Assembly (NCBI RefSeq): GCF_000204055.1
Contig: NW_006768793.1
Location: forward strand, 835,983-899,982
Direction of reading: 5' to 3'
From: Melampsora larici-populina 98AG31
Taxonomy: Eukaryota; Basidiomycota; Pucciniomycetes; Pucciniales; Melampsoraceae
DNA: 64,000 nt
The first letter of the stretch is position 1, and every line of letters starts with the position of its first letter. The translations under genes were made by a program, and so were the position numbers. Shown piece after piece: positions 8,961-23,013 of the stretch. Under the pieces are notes generated by a model. It saw only the letters and a list, made by a program, of their open reading frames with translations. It was not told the DNA's origin and did no database searches.

Positions 8961-11900
8961 CCTTTCATTCTGCTGTCAGCTTTGTCGTCTCATGAAGCAG
9001 TACATCATAGCAAGTGTTGAAGACTTGAATCACAGGTTCATGCTCTTTGTGATAGTCAGAGTGATGAATATGAGCATGAAAACAGTAAATTCTACAAGAA
9101 AAATTCAACTCTATGTCCCTCTATATTTGTACTCTCCTCCTAAGGCTACAATACATGTTCCCAAAATTTTACTTCTTTTTACACAAGACCCTCAAATTAT
9201 AAACCTTGCTTCCCCAACCTTTTTTGCCTTGCATTGAGCACCTCCCATTTGGGATAAAAATGTCTAGTGATATTTTTTGCCCTGGCTAGCATGTTCCTCA
9301 GTTTTATTCTATAGTTGTTACCATCAAGACTCAACGAGCTTCGGGTCGGAATCTCCAGCCAAATTTGGAGATTTTGTTACTCATTTTACTCATCTCATTT
9401 GGACTGTAAATAGTCAAAATTGTCAACATGGCCACATGAGCTTGTTAGTTTGCATCAACCCAGAAATCAACTCGATCTAATCATGTTCAAAATCCTCATA
9501 ACTGGTTCGTGCAAGCGATTTTTGTGTAACAAAAAACATCCAACCTATTTGGGCTGGAATACTCTAGAGCTTGATGATGGCATTCCGATGCAATTTTTCA
9601 AAGTTGAATTACACACAGACAAGGTGGTGAACATCTGTTTTCCATCCAAGGTGATTTTTGCGGTAAATTTTGTAATTTTCCGACCCAAGGCTTGTTGAGT
9701 CTTGTTGATGTCCATTGGGTACGGGCCAGATCATCTTCTGCTATTATCTCTTGTCTAAAGGTTCACTTTAGACTCGTCACGTCAAGAGTCAGATTGGGGC
9801 AAAAACTAAATAATATTGCATTACTTCAAGTTTATAAATCTGTACTACGTGTACGCCACACAAAGGCGTGTGGTGTTTGGGGTAGGGGGCGTTTTGGTTC
9901 GTAAAACTTGGCCACTCGGTGGAAAGACATGTGGCGTCTCTGAGCAGAGAAAACACTGCCACGGCCATCGAGAAGGTCCGAGTCTAAGCAAACCAAACGT
10001 CGCCGACACGCAGAGCAAACACAAAACCGTTGCCTAGGATTAAACCACAAAGGGGTAAGTGATACACCCCGTTTGTGGTTAAGCCGCAGCAACTGAAAAA
10101 ACACAAAAGAGAAAAGAAGGGAGGGTGGGAGGACTCAAAAAGAATCGAAATAGCACCGAAGATGCTAAGAGGAGTTAGAAAACTAGAGGGGATTCTAACG
10201 GGGAGGACAGCGAGGGAAGTTCTTGATGTGATCAGGAAATTCGTACAACTGAAAGAGTTCAGAATAGCGAGTGAGAGTGGGACAAAGTCCACACTGCTCA
10301 TGCTATATCTGTTCAGTTGTTTGGGTCTCGACTAATTGTCTGCCCTGTTGACCGTTAGGTCGGTCGACAACTGACGTTGCTCAGCTCATCTCCTCTCCAA
10401 TCGAGAGACATTAGCAGTCAGCATAGCAGCTAAGAATTCGTCGAGCCCCACCGCGCCGATGAGAGCGCCTGGCCTTGGTGCGGGCATGGACAGAGGTAAA
10501 CTCCCTCGTGCCTCGTACGGTAACCAACCAGTAACAACTATATGCTCCCATTCAATAAGAAGTGTTTTTTATGTAAGCAAGGAATTTACCCTAACCACTG
10601 CTATGCATATATAAGAATTTCACTGTATGGAACCCAAAAGCTATGGGTTTTTATAGAGTATGGTGTACCAAGATTCTTTGCAATAACCCATACCAATGGG
10701 TTTATTGGGTATTGCAGAGGTTTCTTATAAGAGGTAAAGCACAAATTTGGGGTGGGCTAGCGTTTTGGAGTGTGCTGCACTGAATGCCTGCAGAGCTCAA
10801 CAGAGAGCCCTCCCACACTTCAACTTCCTTAGAATATTTGTGTCCGATGTGATTTGTGACAATATCTGGGGACTTGATTAAATTGGAGTACACTGGCTGA
10901 GTACCTTCACTGTGGGTGGTCTGGAGCAGGTATATATGGTATATATGTGTTGTGGCTGGGTTGTTCAATCACTTGAAAAAATCTTCCAGACCCCAAGTCT
11001 CAAGGCCACTTGCATGTTCATTGATGGGACTTGAGAGTTTGGAAAAAGATCTCATATCATCTTTATGAACCATCTGCAATGTTACCAGCTCCTGAAGATG
11101 TAGGAAGGAATTTTGTTGTCAGAAGAGTTGAATATCTGATGATGTGTTGAACCTGTGATAATTTGTGTGAAATTGATGGAGTCAAATTCTTTCAGGGAGC
11201 TTTGAAGGCAATTCTCAAGAATCTCCTGTGTAATATTTGACATTTTGCCTGCAAGAAACTATGGGGTTTTTTGTCTCTGGTTTCTGAAAAAGGTATGGGA
11301 TAAAGGTTATGATAGAGTTGTGTGTTTATGAATGATTTCCCCCACCCACAAAAGATATTGAAGGACAAAAAAAAGCTTATTTGACAACTGGGTCCTACAG
11401 ATTCTTATTGCATACATTCTGTATCTTATCAATGTTGTTGTTGTATGTAACTGTGGTGATGCTAACTCACCTCTCACATAACCGTACTATTTCATGGACA
11501 GAAATTGGTTGATTTTTGATAGACTAAGTGTTATCACAAGGGAACTCTGGGGTACAAAGTTGAAATAATTCACCAGGGAAATATAGGTTCTAGCCAATCA
11601 TGGGTAGCCAAGGAATGGGTTATGTGATTGTTGACTTATAGAATGTACTGACAGGCGTACAAACACCACCATGGGTTTTCCTTGAGATCAACATGCACTG
11701 AATGATGTGGGTCAGGCACAGTGGTCATGTTTCAAGTCCCTTGATTCATGTTGTGGGTGTGTCCTTTTTGAAACAGGCGCACCCAGGCGCAAAAAAACTT
11801 GATTGGAGTGGCCAGGGCGCCAGCGGGGCGCATCAGGCGCGCCCTTTGCCTCAAAAAAGTAGAAAAAAAAGTAAAAAATCTTCTGCATCAGCAGAGGCCA

Positions 11901-13722
11901 GTATTACAGGGCCACCAGATACATAGTTTCCAATGAAAGAATTCTGGTCATTGATTGCAAGGTAGATTGCAAGAGATATCACAGTAAATGGAAGTCAACT
12001 GCGACTCTATACGCATGAAACTCTTACAGCGAGTGCTTACATCTTTTGGACAAGACTCTGTCTGTCAAGTGACAACAGCTCAGAGTGAGGTAGACTGTTG
12101 GACCAATATCTCAATACCAAGATGAAGGACACTCCTCAGAGTCCTTGACTCCTCCTCAGGCATTTCTGATGGAGATGGTGACAAAAACCCGTGGACTAAC
12201 TATGGGGCGCGCCCCTACACATTTTGAAGATTTGGGGCACTACCAGGTGCGCCCGCGCCAGGGCACAACTTTTCCGTGCTTTTCGCGCCGCACCCACAAC
12301 ATGACCCTTGATGCCATTGCTGAGGCAGCTGTCATTCAAACCAGTTTCACTCTTTCTGTCATCTGACTATCTGTGAGGGGAAGGTGTACCACATACAACT
12401 GGCCCAAGTCAAAGGCCAACCTGCAGTGCAGGGGAAGTGCAGCTTTCAACTGTGCCATCCAGTGCGACACACTTTCTGTTTACCAACCACTGCACCTGTT
12501 TTCAGTGCACTAGACAACAGGCGGGCATTCCTGCAATGGGAAATGAAAACCCACATGTACTTTATTCAAGTTATTGGACAGAGGAAGTCAACAATCATAG
12601 GTCAGGAGCATCCCATCTTAAATCAATTACATTTTGATTTTTGTAAATACAGTGACAAGTCTCTAATTACAAAATAAGATGGGAAGGGAAGATGAATCCA
12701 ATATGAAACAGGTAAAGCAATGTTTCTCTTCTTGAATAAGTTTTGAACAATTAAAATGTGTTGTAAAGGATTCAAATTAAGGACCAAAAAATATATCATG
12801 AAAAGAGGGCAATGTTTAGTACCTATACAAGGTACAAGGGAGATTACAATGGTCCATGCACTCAAGGACTCCGGCTATCTAGGAAAGCGGGACCAGAGGC
12901 AAAGCGCTAGCACACTTTTGAGGCACCCTGTCCGGGCGTGAAGAAAGAGGAGCAGTTGAGAATTGTGCCCTGATGGACGCAATAGCAGTCCAGGACTAAC
13001 TTGTAATAAGAGGTAGTCAGTGTCTAGCAATCACCTTATTCCCTTGTTTTGATTCTCTCTCTTCCCCAAGCTGTAATACTCTCCCTTGGCCCTTTTTCCT
13101 TCTTGTCCTTATCATCCCTGAGTGCATTCTGAAAAATCTAAAAGATTGGAAGAAAAAGAAAATAAAAGAATACAATCAGTTTCTACAATCACAACATGAA
13201 GAAAGGTCATACTAAAACTCCATAGTGCACCTTGATTAACATCATTCCTAAATTTATACCCAGGAAAATAATGTCCAAGTGGATATTTAGGTGACTTAGT
13301 TTCAAAAAAATGATTTTATTCAAGAATAAAATGATAGAAGCTCTTGGAAACCATCAAGAGTTAATGACTGATTCAAACAATATGAATCATTCCACAATTT
13401 GATTCTAAGGAATTTTTTAAAAAAGAATAAGTGAGTGAAGGGACTGAAGGTAAAGGGGCAAATAATACCCACGGGACCAATTTCTTCAAGAAGGACTTGG
13501 TCATATTCACTTAATTCTATATACAATTTAGTCGGCTGTTGCAGAGTGTAGAAACAATGTGAAAGAGGTGAACAGTATAAGCAACAAAAGGACAGTGATC
13601 AAACAATGAAAATCCAGGCCAGTTTGCATCCATAACACACATTGGAGGGCTTTTCTTTAACGATATGGAAAATCACAGTACAATCACTGCATCCACCAAA
13701 ACAGTTCTCAAAATCAAGATTG
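8961..13722. other. gene-free stretch
   Basis: No supported gene over 4.7 kb. Small items seen are a stem-loop near 10024-10076 (AACCACAAA...TTTGTGGTT) and GC-rich patches near 11777-11850 and 12204-12290 with the perfect palindrome GGGGCGCGCCCC (12204-12215). The GC patches differ sharply from their AT-rich surroundings and may be remnants of transposon ends. Open frames here are short and show no family features. Confidence 0.5.
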
Positions 13723-13980
13723 TGTTGGGATACGAACTGCTCACTAATTTTGGGGCTTTTCCCTCAGTTGTCTAATTGTACATTGTGTGCTTTCCATCAA
13801 ACTTAAATCATCCATTAACTCATTAGTCAACAGATCATGAGATTGTGTTTGTTACATAATATGTTTACGTAGTCTTACATAACTCATTATTGTATATAAG
13901 CTTCCTAGAGCCACACTAGAAAACGGTTATCTTCTTCACCTGTTTCCTTTTTCTTTTGTGCACTCTAGTCCATCACAACA
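13723..13980. mobile_element. solo LTR, 258 bp, probably Ty1/Copia
   Basis: The segment starts TGTTGGGATACG and ends CCATCACAACA, giving the TGTTG...CAACA ends of an LTR. It is flanked by the identical pentamer GATTG (13718-13722 and 13981-13985). A 5-bp duplication is the mark of LTR-retrotransposon integration. A TATA-like TATATAAGC near 13893 would sit in U3. There is no internal region, so this is a solo LTR left by recombination. The short length and TGTTGG start suggest Copia. Confidence 0.85.
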
Positions 13981-16900
13981 GATTGTAATGTACTACAAAG
14001 GGGCCCCTGAGCCGCCCTGGTGAATGCTGTGAATTGGGATAGATGCACAGAAAGGAAGCAAACATAGAGAAAGGGCTAGAAGAGCACAATCAACAGCAGG
14101 CAAATGTATACTTGCTGTTGGTAACAAGTACTGATGATCAATTTTAAGAGTTTGGCTTTTCTTTGCTTTGTTCGAGTGTGATATGCAAGTTTGAATTGGC
14201 TTGCAACTGATAGAAGGTTGTAAAGCATCAAATCACATGTCATGAAATGCTCTTGAAAAGACTTCCACTTGATTTGGAAAAATCAAATTCGGTACTGTGT
14301 TGTGATGTGATTTGTGTAAAGGCCAGGAGACTGAAACTGTGTACCATGCAAATAGCTTTCCCAGATTGTGCAGGAACCATTGATCACAAAGATGGATTTG
14401 AAATCAAACATTGAAAATCATGAAAAGCAATAAGCTTGCAACTATATAGTGAGTGGGGAATCTATCTTGGTTTGCTTAGGCCCCTCATTTTGGACAACTC
14501 TTAGACAACAGCCTTTTATAATTGAAAACATACTACAACCCTGAGGTCTGAATTCTTTTGCACCTGCTGCCAAAGATAAAAAGAAAAACAAGTATCACAG
14601 GGGCCAAAATTGATGCTCACATACATGTGAGCATTGTACACTTTCCTGAATTCTCCAAAAAAGATTGTTTTTCTGTCAGATTCCTTCAAATGGCAATTTT
14701 GCTCAGGTAATCAGGCTGTTTTGCTCAAAAGTCTTTGTACATTGCTGGATAATGCTCATTTCCATCTTGGATGAGAATTCTTTGAGCTCAGTCTCTCAGA
14801 TGAGTACCCAGAATCAATTCATGAGTCTACTCAGAACAGCTCAGCATGTTGTCCAAAATCCCAGACCAGCAGGCTCCAAGGCATGCCTCTGAGGATCAGT
14901 ACAGTGGCTGAGATGCAGTGAGCAGATGGGCCAGCCCTCCCTCAGGCTTCTTTTCTAAGGAATGATGTGTGAGGAAGGCCTGGTTCATCTGCTCAGTTCC
15001 TGCTAATTGTGTACGCATTATCAGCTGAAAAGCAGGTAGAAAACAGGAGGAAAAGGGAAAGGATTTGGAAGTAAAATAGAACAAATGTTGAAAAAGAACA
15101 AGAAAATTTGAATGCTCACCCTAATACAAGCATCTATTGCTTCCTTTGTGTAGAACCCTTTAAGGCCTTATCACCCTCTAACAAATAGACTGTATGATGT
15201 AATTAATAAGATCTTGGTGGATGTACAAACCTAGTAAGGGACGCCTGCACAGGAATATTCATCTATATCAATTTGCCCATTGGGACAGACATTCTAGACA
15301 TGCAGCTATCAGCCTAGTGCTTTTCCATAAATTGAAAGATTTTTTAATTACTGGCTGGTAAGAAACCTATGATAGAGACACCATCTTAGCCTTTTTGTTT
15401 GTAGACTTGCTTGCATTTAGTCTTGTCTGGTCAAAAAAAGCAGTCACACAGTCAGCAAGATCTAATGTGAAGATAGCTGATGCTTCTTACCAACACTGTT
15501 TTTATGTGGTGCTGGACCAGAATGTCTTTGTCTTGAGTCTAGGTTTGCGTGTGTGACTGTGGGAGAAGGAATTGACCAAGCTAGTTCTTATGTCAGACAT
15601 TTTCATCTTGAAAGATGGAACTCTGGACTCACAACATGCGCAAGGAAAAGAGATTTATCTCCCAACAACACTCCTATTGAGAAGGCGTATTTTATCTGGA
15701 GTGTGAGCCTGATATTGCCTACACCAAGGGATTTGATGAAGAGATATCTAGATGAGGGCAGATGACAAAGGTAGGGAACAGATAGAAGATTTCTTAGATG
15801 ACTCTTTCCCTTGAGGAAGGATCCTATCCAATAAAGGGGGTCTGGAACATTTGGAAACACTCTTTTCTTGATAACAACTTGTGTGCCAGATCCTGAAGTA
15901 ATGATAGGATTTTCAGCAGATGAATACTTTTCTTCAGGTTGGAGGCCGAGGGCCAGTAGACAAATCCAACTGGAGGTTGGTAAAGTTTCAACATGGAGTT
16001 AGTAGGGGTGACTGACAATGTTGAGCCGTTGTGTTGCATTGTGAGCAACCGTCTGTTGCGCGCAACACAACATATTCATTTCTCACCTCAAACCCCACAA
16101 ACCAACAGGCAATTCCAAATCCCGCTGCGTTGCTGGCAATGCAATGTGGTGTTGCTTCCGTTGTGCGCCCCATTGCACCCATTGCGTGTGTTATGAAATA
16201 TTGCAAATAAACAGTTTAAGTTTTGGAATTACCAATTTGGGCATACAGGAGTTATAGATGAAAGAAAGCATAAGAAGAATAAAAAAGGTTGGGCATACAT
16301 GGATACTATTGAGAAATTAAGCATAGTATAAAAGGAATTGAAAAACAATTGAATCTTGAAAATAACAAAAGGGTTATGTTCTTTTTCAAGATTTTCTACC
16401 ACAGAGATCCTCGATAGCTTTGTTGACCTCTGAGTACTGGTTTGCCAAGGGTACACCTGGACTCCAGTATAGGCATGAACCTACACAGAATTTGATTGTA
16501 CGTGGTACCAGGCGCACCCAGTGTGGGGATCTATTTATGTGATCAATCAAGAAAATTAATCATTATTGCTTCATCAAGTTATTAGAAAACTTCAGTGTAG
16601 CAGAAAATTTGCAATGGGGGTTTTCAGATCAATTGAAGCTCTTATAGGCTTATGTGTAGCTATTGGCTCAAGATTATGTCATCTTGTTTCAAATATATTC
16701 TTAAGATCATTATAGTTTACTTACAAAGTTATTACAAAAAGACAGAAAAAGAAAAGATAGGAAAATTTCGAAAATATAGGTATAAAGGTTGGAAAATGGT
16801 TTTTAGGGTATTAATAATAGAGTTAATGGGTTTTATGAGGTTAGAATATGAAAGAACAACATTTTATTATACAGTAACAATTTTAATCTTGAAGGTTAAT

Positions 16901-16983
16901 AAGGGGAAACAGAAGTTATTAGCAGAAAGGTACTTTTTCAAGGATGGTAAACAAGGGTTATACTTGTAGTTTACATATGTAAT
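13981..16983. other. gene-free stretch
   Basis: No supported gene. A patch at 15990-16200 is rich in GTTGC/GCAAC words in both orientations and may be a worn inverted-repeat element. The AT-rich frame at 16652-16969 has biased composition and no recognisable family. Confidence 0.45.
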
Positions 16984-16991
16984 GGTGGTAA

Positions 16992-19900
16992 CAACGCGCG
17001 GACCTCAGCGCAATCAGCCGTAACGTTATCAAAAACCCATAACGTTACGGTTGGCCGTACTCAGGTCCAACCGTTTCATACCGCAATGTGCAAAAACCGT
17101 AGCGTTCAAGGCGTTTTGGTACGGTCTGAGCGTAACGTACCGTACCGCAATGACTGTCTGAACCCGAGATTTTGGTCATCGCGGTTGCAAATTGAAAAAA
17201 AAAATACTTGAATTTGGAAAATAAATGTAATATACTGATAAAATGTAAACATTGTAAATGAGAGAACAGAAACAATAGCTAGAGATCACATTCTTAATGA
17301 GAGACAAGAAACAAAAGAAGATAGAAAAAGAAATGAAAATAAAAAACTCGACAAAAAAACTTGAAAATACACTAATTCAACTTCTTTTTAACTTTCTTAT
17401 GCTCTTGTTCCTCATACTCCTTCAAATATTTAACTCCGTCAGCAAATTTATCCATGGGTACAATGCCACTTTTGATCCATTATCGACAACCAACTTTACG
17501 GGTTATTGTATTGGGAAGTATTGTGCCTTGTCCTGGAGTAGCCACGTCTGCAGCTGACAAAAACGATTGTTCAACACAACAGGTCGTGGCCAAGATTGAC
17601 AAGTAATCTCTGGCCATTGAGGCAAGTACAGGAAAGTTTTTGGCGTGTTTCTGTGTTAACGTTGGTCATTAGTAAGTATCAAAAAAAATATAGAAAAGAT
17701 ATCGGACTCACCCTCCACCAGTCCAATGGCTTCTGATCGGGTAATATACCAAGCTTGCCAGAAAGATAGTCAGTTAGTTCTTGTTCATGTTGAGTCGAGG
17801 AGGGAATGTTATCGGAAGCCGCCGCAAACATATCGAATTCGTCTGCGACATTGCTTGTACTAGGCTGAGGAGGTTGAGGCTGAGTTGGTGAGTCTTCTGG
17901 AGTCCATTTGATTATGCGATCTTGAAATGCATCATTTATCAAAGTTTGAGCTGAGTCACTTGCCTCTGAGTAAAAATCTTGAAAGAACTTGAGGCGACGT
18001 CAAGGGTTAAGAATCGTTGCAATGACAATGATATCAGTGTCCAAAGACTCTACCTGATACTTCTTGAGCCATTGAAGCATGACATCAATCGCGGTGACAA
18101 TACTAGGATATATAGTCCCCTCTCGAAGGGTCTCAAGCTTCTTCTTGATTCGCAGGTATTCTGCAAGAACCTCACACCCCAAGGAAAAATCGCCCTGCAT
18201 GCAAAATGTGGCATCCTCAAATACCTACATTTTGAATAGATATATCAGGATTAAATCAATATAAATATAAACATTTAGGGAATATATTACCTCAAGTATT
18301 GGATCCAACACCTCGACAGCTTCCCATTCTTCATCGCAAAGGGAAAGGCCGCGATAGTATTTGTTGGTCTTGCGATCAAGAGAGGTCATGGAATTGAGGA
18401 TCTACGAAGAGAGAGATTTCAGATATAGAATGGAAACATGTACACAAAAATAGAATATAGAGAAGACTTACATCCTTGCCTTCACAAGCTCTACGCCGAC
18501 TGTCAGCTTTGACATTCCATCTGACACCATATCCAACTGTGAGCGTGCAAATTGATTGTGCTTTTGCTTTCTTAGCAAAATAATTTCGTCTGGAGGAACT
18601 GGAACAAGTAAGTTGAATGAGTTTATCGACCTGGAAAGAAAATATTTAATCAAATATTGATCAGCTACAAAGTATCTACCAAAGGTACTTTGATTTGGAT
18701 CTCACCTTATGAACGCTGCGTGCCACTATGTCAGCGGATTGGATAACGTGGTCTGATGGCTCCTCTGACAAGGTTTCAATGTCGGCAGGGTCAACTTCGG
18801 GGACTAAAGCCCCTTGTTCCTCGTCTGAGTCTTCGGAATCAAGCAGGTCACCCTCTTCGTCATTGAGTCGAATCGTGGGGATTGGGACAACCAATCCGGG
18901 CTGTGTGGTGGGCTTTGTGTGTCCAGCACTAATATTGAGTGTCTTGAGGCCATGACTTACCATTAAGGCAAGCTTATGGCAAAAACATTTGACGTGCGAT
19001 GTTTTCGGTGACCATTCAACTGGAGATTCACATTCAGCAAATAGGCGGGCCATCTTGCGAGCCATGGGGCCATTGGAAGATCCTGAATCCGTCGTCTGCC
19101 CGATCATCTGAAGTGCAAACATTAAAATATAATATAAAAAACTAAAGAGTTGGAAAAATACTCACCTTCTTATGTAAACTGTGTTGAATCAGATGGCGAG
19201 CTACTGGTTGAGCCAAGAGATCACTGCAGTGATGCCACGTGATCAATTTTAAAGTTAAATGAACGGTCTGGTATTTCCAGTCATTGTCTATACAATTGAC
19301 CATAACACCGATGAACGCCATTCTGTTTCCTTTAGTCGTCCATCCGTCATGTGCCAATGAAAACATACTGGAGTTTTGCTACATAATCACAACAAGAATT
19401 TAAAAATCCAATGAAGACATAAAATTGAAAACATAAAATATAATCAAGGACAGTAACTTGCCTGGATTCGAGTAATTGCAACATTGTACAAAGAGTAAAA
19501 TAGTTCCTTCGCAGTGGTTGCTGCCCACTTTGGAGACCTCAGTTGAGCTGAGCAATTACCGAGTTGAAAAGCGGCTTGTAAGGTAGGATCCTGAAATCGA
19601 CGCCATGGTAACGCACGGCGAAGAATCCATATGACTAACACCACATTAAGTAACTCGACACTAAATGTGGATTGAGAGAGGAAAGATTTGATCGTGTTAC
19701 CAGAATTGATTGCCACTTGGACAGGTTCATGTAGTTCCTTCCAAGTGGGAGGCAGATTAACTTTTGCTCGTATCGCTTTGGATCTTCCAGAACAAGGTTT
19801 CCTCTTCTTGTATCCATCTCGATGGCCGTACAAGTTTGAGTTACCGTTGTCACCTCGTGTAAAAACACTGTTACACCATTTACATGTCAAGCGCCGTTTG

Positions 19901-21103
19901 ATTCCAGTATGCTGAAAGATAGATATACGAAAACAAAAGTCAGATGAGAGTAAGTTGGGTAATGGAGACTGAGTATGCAAATTATCATACCTCCTCGCCT
20001 GGGACATAGGCTGGATCCTTGAAGTACGATAATAGAGCTTTCACTTCATCGCTGGTTGTTTGCCTGAAACCCGTTTTGTCGCCTTCGTCTTCAGTTACTT
20101 GATTGACATCGACATCATCGGTATGTTCAAAGTTCTTACAAAACAACAAATATGCATCATTAGTTTGTGAAAGACATACAGTACTGAATGAATTAAAGAA
20201 ATATTTATTTACCTTGACTGCAGGCACGCGGCCAGCAACTTGCCTCTTCTTATTCTTTGTTTGAGTAGAAGTTGAACCCGAATTCTTCCGCTTCCTATTC
20301 GCTTTGTTCTTCTTTTTGGTGTTGCTCTTATTCGATTTTGTAGGTGTGGTTGTTGCGGATTGATATGGCTCTTCCACTTGAGTGGAATGGCCTACATCAC
20401 TTTCTTCATCAGAGGAGGACTGGATGACGGTCACAGGTTTGGCTGGCCGGAATAATGTGGCACGTGAATCTCCGGATGTATCGACAAAGCTTAGGTCCAA
20501 TCGGCGTGGACTGCTACGGCTTGATCGACAAGCAGAGGTAGGAGGAAAAAGGGATCCAGAAGGCCCGGGATTTTCAACTTCAGGGCTATCACTATCATCC
20601 ATTATCAATTAAAAAAAGGAAATGTAAGAATGAGATAAGGAAAATATGATGATTGAGATTTGGGAAATGAGAGTCAGAAGAGGGGCAATGCACAAATTAA
20701 CCAAACTACTTACGATTGGATCCAAGTGCGAACAAATCCAATGACATCGATCCAGGGAGTCGTTGGAAAGATGATGACATAGGTCAAAGCACCCTGCATA
20801 GCGGAAAGCTGGTGACAAGGGAGACGTTGTACCAATTGGGACGTTAGTACCCTGAGTATAACAATGGTTGAGCCTAGATGCTTCCTGACCTTGAGTGACC
20901 GTAGTCGACCGTAGTGCCTACGGGTTTCGACGCGGGCGGACCGACCGTATCAAGGGGAAATCGTAACTCGAACCGTAACCGCATATGACTTTGAGTCATT
21001 GCGGTACGGCGCCACCGTAGTGTCAAATACCCGACTATGGTACGGCGCGGGCCGTAACGCAACGTACCGTTGACCATAGTGACTTTGCTGAGGTCCGCGC
21101 GTT
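16992..21103 (-). mobile_element. hAT transposon, 4112 bp, full length
   Basis: The left end begins CAACGCGCGGACCTCAGC and the right end is its inverted copy. GGTGGTAA flanks both sides (16984-16991 and 21104-21111), an 8-bp target duplication, although the last base at the right can be assigned to either repeat or duplication. Both subterminal regions are dense in CCGTA/TACGG words, likely transposase binding sites. One spliced transposase gene on the minus strand fills the interior. Structure and duplication both identify a hAT element. Confidence 0.9.
17372..20608 (-). pseudogene. hAT transposase, nine exons, two premature stops
   Basis: Exons are 20213-20608, 19991-20134, 19462-19911, 19166-19378, 18716-19107, 18472-18630, 18291-18402, 17712-18224 and 17372-17650, all in phase 0. 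The N-terminus is acidic, then basic and nuclear-signal-like. A BED-like finger follows (CKWC in exon 3). The core has LAHDGWTTKGNRM, TTDSGSSNGP and the C..H signature CFCHKLALMVSHG. The C-terminus is the hAT dimerisation domain (LDWWR, then FPVLASMARDYLSI). An in-frame TGA at 18000-18002 interrupts an arginine-rich run, and a TAA at 17480-17482 precedes a continuing frame that ends at TAG 17372-17374. Both stops can be explained by one C-to-T change each. The intron between exons 3 and 4 uses a GC donor (GCAAGT). Confidence 0.85.
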
Positions 21104-21111
21104 GGTGGTAA

Positions 21112-23013
21112 TAGTGGAAATTAAGGTTGCCAAGAGGATTTTCCGGGATTTTTAAGGTTATAGAGGATGATGTCATATTACATGAGCAAGGAAAAGAGAG
21201 TAGCCGCTGTGAAAAGTGGTAAAATGGGTGAATTCTGTTGAAAATGAAGGTTTTCAGCTAATTACATATGTCAAACGACGTCCGATTGTGATGGTAGATA
21301 GCTCATTCAATGCAGAAGAGTAGATTACATACTTACAAACTTTAACCCACTAGTAGCGGAGGTTTATGAAAACAGTTAACAGGGAAATAAGAAATTGGTG
21401 TGAATCTTGAATTTACTGTCACAAGTCAACATGTAACACCAAAAACCTTAACTTCACAACTCAATATCTTACTCATCACTCAGCAGAAGTAGGTCATATG
21501 GGTGTGATAAATGATTGATATCACGAGGGCTACAAGATGCACTATAGTAATCCAAAATTGGACCCCATCTGAAAAAATTCGCAATCTCAAAAATTGGTTT
21601 GCAGCTAGTTTACAAGGGAGAAATCACCTGTATTCATCATAAGAAGTGCTGTACATTGAATCATTGCGTCATTGATCACTTTTGGCTGTGAAAATTACAT
21701 CATACATTAGTAACAAGATCATTACATTGTGTCATCATATGGTTTTTAGGGTTCTTTAGGCGGATTTGGCTGGTTTTTGAGGCTGTTGACTATTGTAGAG
21801 GTTGTTACATGTGGATATAAGTACACCTTGATGATTTTTGGATTTTTGTTCCCCTTTCTGCATCTTATACCTTTGTTGTAGTGTTATAAATCATCATTTA
21901 TTTACTATATTTGTACTAAGATCACTTAAATACGCCCCTTCAAAGCAAGGAGAAATTTATTTACGTGTGTTAAAGACTATAAATCTCTTTGGGAATAATA
22001 CTTACAACAGTATTGCTAGTAATAAACATAGTTTGTGGACTTTTTGCACTTAAAATCTGGGAATAATACTTACAACAGTATTGAGATATTTCTCTGGTGC
22101 CTTTATCTTTTTCTCTGTTATCACAAAGTGGTCAGCAAGTGCCCTTATGCTGGTTTCTTTGAAGAAGGCAGTCTTTAGGCAACTTCTACTATCACTCCCA
22201 GGAAAAGGTATTTTTCCCAAGGAAAAAATGATTACATTTAATGCATTTTTAATTAAAAATGCTCATTTAATGCCGAATAATGCTGATTTAATGCTGATTT
22301 AATGCTGATAAACTGCATTTTCAATCATTTTTTGCTCTAAATGTATTCATTTTTTACTTGGGAAAATTACTTTATGCTGGTAGTGTATATTACACATAGT
22401 AGATTATCCCTTCTTAGGTGTTTTAAAACTCTTGTTGAGCTTTAGATACTACACCGGTCCAAAGAGCAGATGTCAGCTGCTGCCAAAAATTTTTGTTCCA
22501 CTATCTCCAAGCTTGCAGACAGACTTAAGTAGTCTTGAGACAGAGAAGCCAGTACAGGAAATGCTACACAGTGCACCTGTTAATGACAATAGTCAGTGTC
22601 ATGTTGGCAAGAAATACCCGTTGCTGGGTTGCGTTGCTCACAACGGGGTGAAACCTCACACCCCATCAAGCAACGCACCGGGAAATGGTCTGATTTGGTG
22701 TGGTGTGTTGCTTTGCGGGTGTTTTCCCGTTGCTCAACCAGGGCAACGCACCAGCCCAACATTGTGACTGATGGGCCCAATACAACAGGGACCCTGGAAA
22801 AAAAATTCCAGGTGGTGGAACAACAGCGCCATGACCTGAAAAAATGTAGGGCGTTTGGCTGTCATATCTTGCCAGATAGCAGTTTCCACCACCACCAAAA
22901 AATGAAAAACAAAGTTTGGATCAGATGGGGAGAAAACAGTTTCAACTTGGTCTCTGAGCCAATGCATGCTGTATTTCTTGCTACCCCCCACTCAATCATA
23001 ATCTCTAAGTATA
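21112..23013. other. gene-free stretch with short repeats
   Basis: No supported gene. A 25-base direct repeat beginning GGGAATAATACTTACAAC occurs at 21991-22015 and 22059-22083. Short ATGCTGATTTA units recur at about 22240-22320. The patch at 22615-22765 has imperfect inverted GTTGC-rich ends and resembles the patch at 15990-16200. Confidence 0.4.

Noticed and set aside
9832..10335. Overlapping frames on both strands
   Set aside because: Frames open on both strands with biased composition and a stem-loop; no family features.
11777..12290. GC-rich patches as a CpG-island promoter or TIR pair
   Set aside because: No inverted match between the patches beyond short GGCGCGCC words and no adjacent gene start.
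16652..16969. 105-residue AT-rich frame
   Set aside because: Lysine, tyrosine and isoleucine richness follows from base composition; no motif, no splice context, no neighbours that support it.
20874..21176. 100-residue minus-strand frame at the hAT right end
   Set aside because: It runs across the terminal repeat and flanking DNA, so it cannot be a gene of the element.
22615..22765. Inverted GTTGC-rich patch as a MITE
   Set aside because: Inverted similarity is imperfect and no target duplication was found; kept only as a note in the gene-free stretch.
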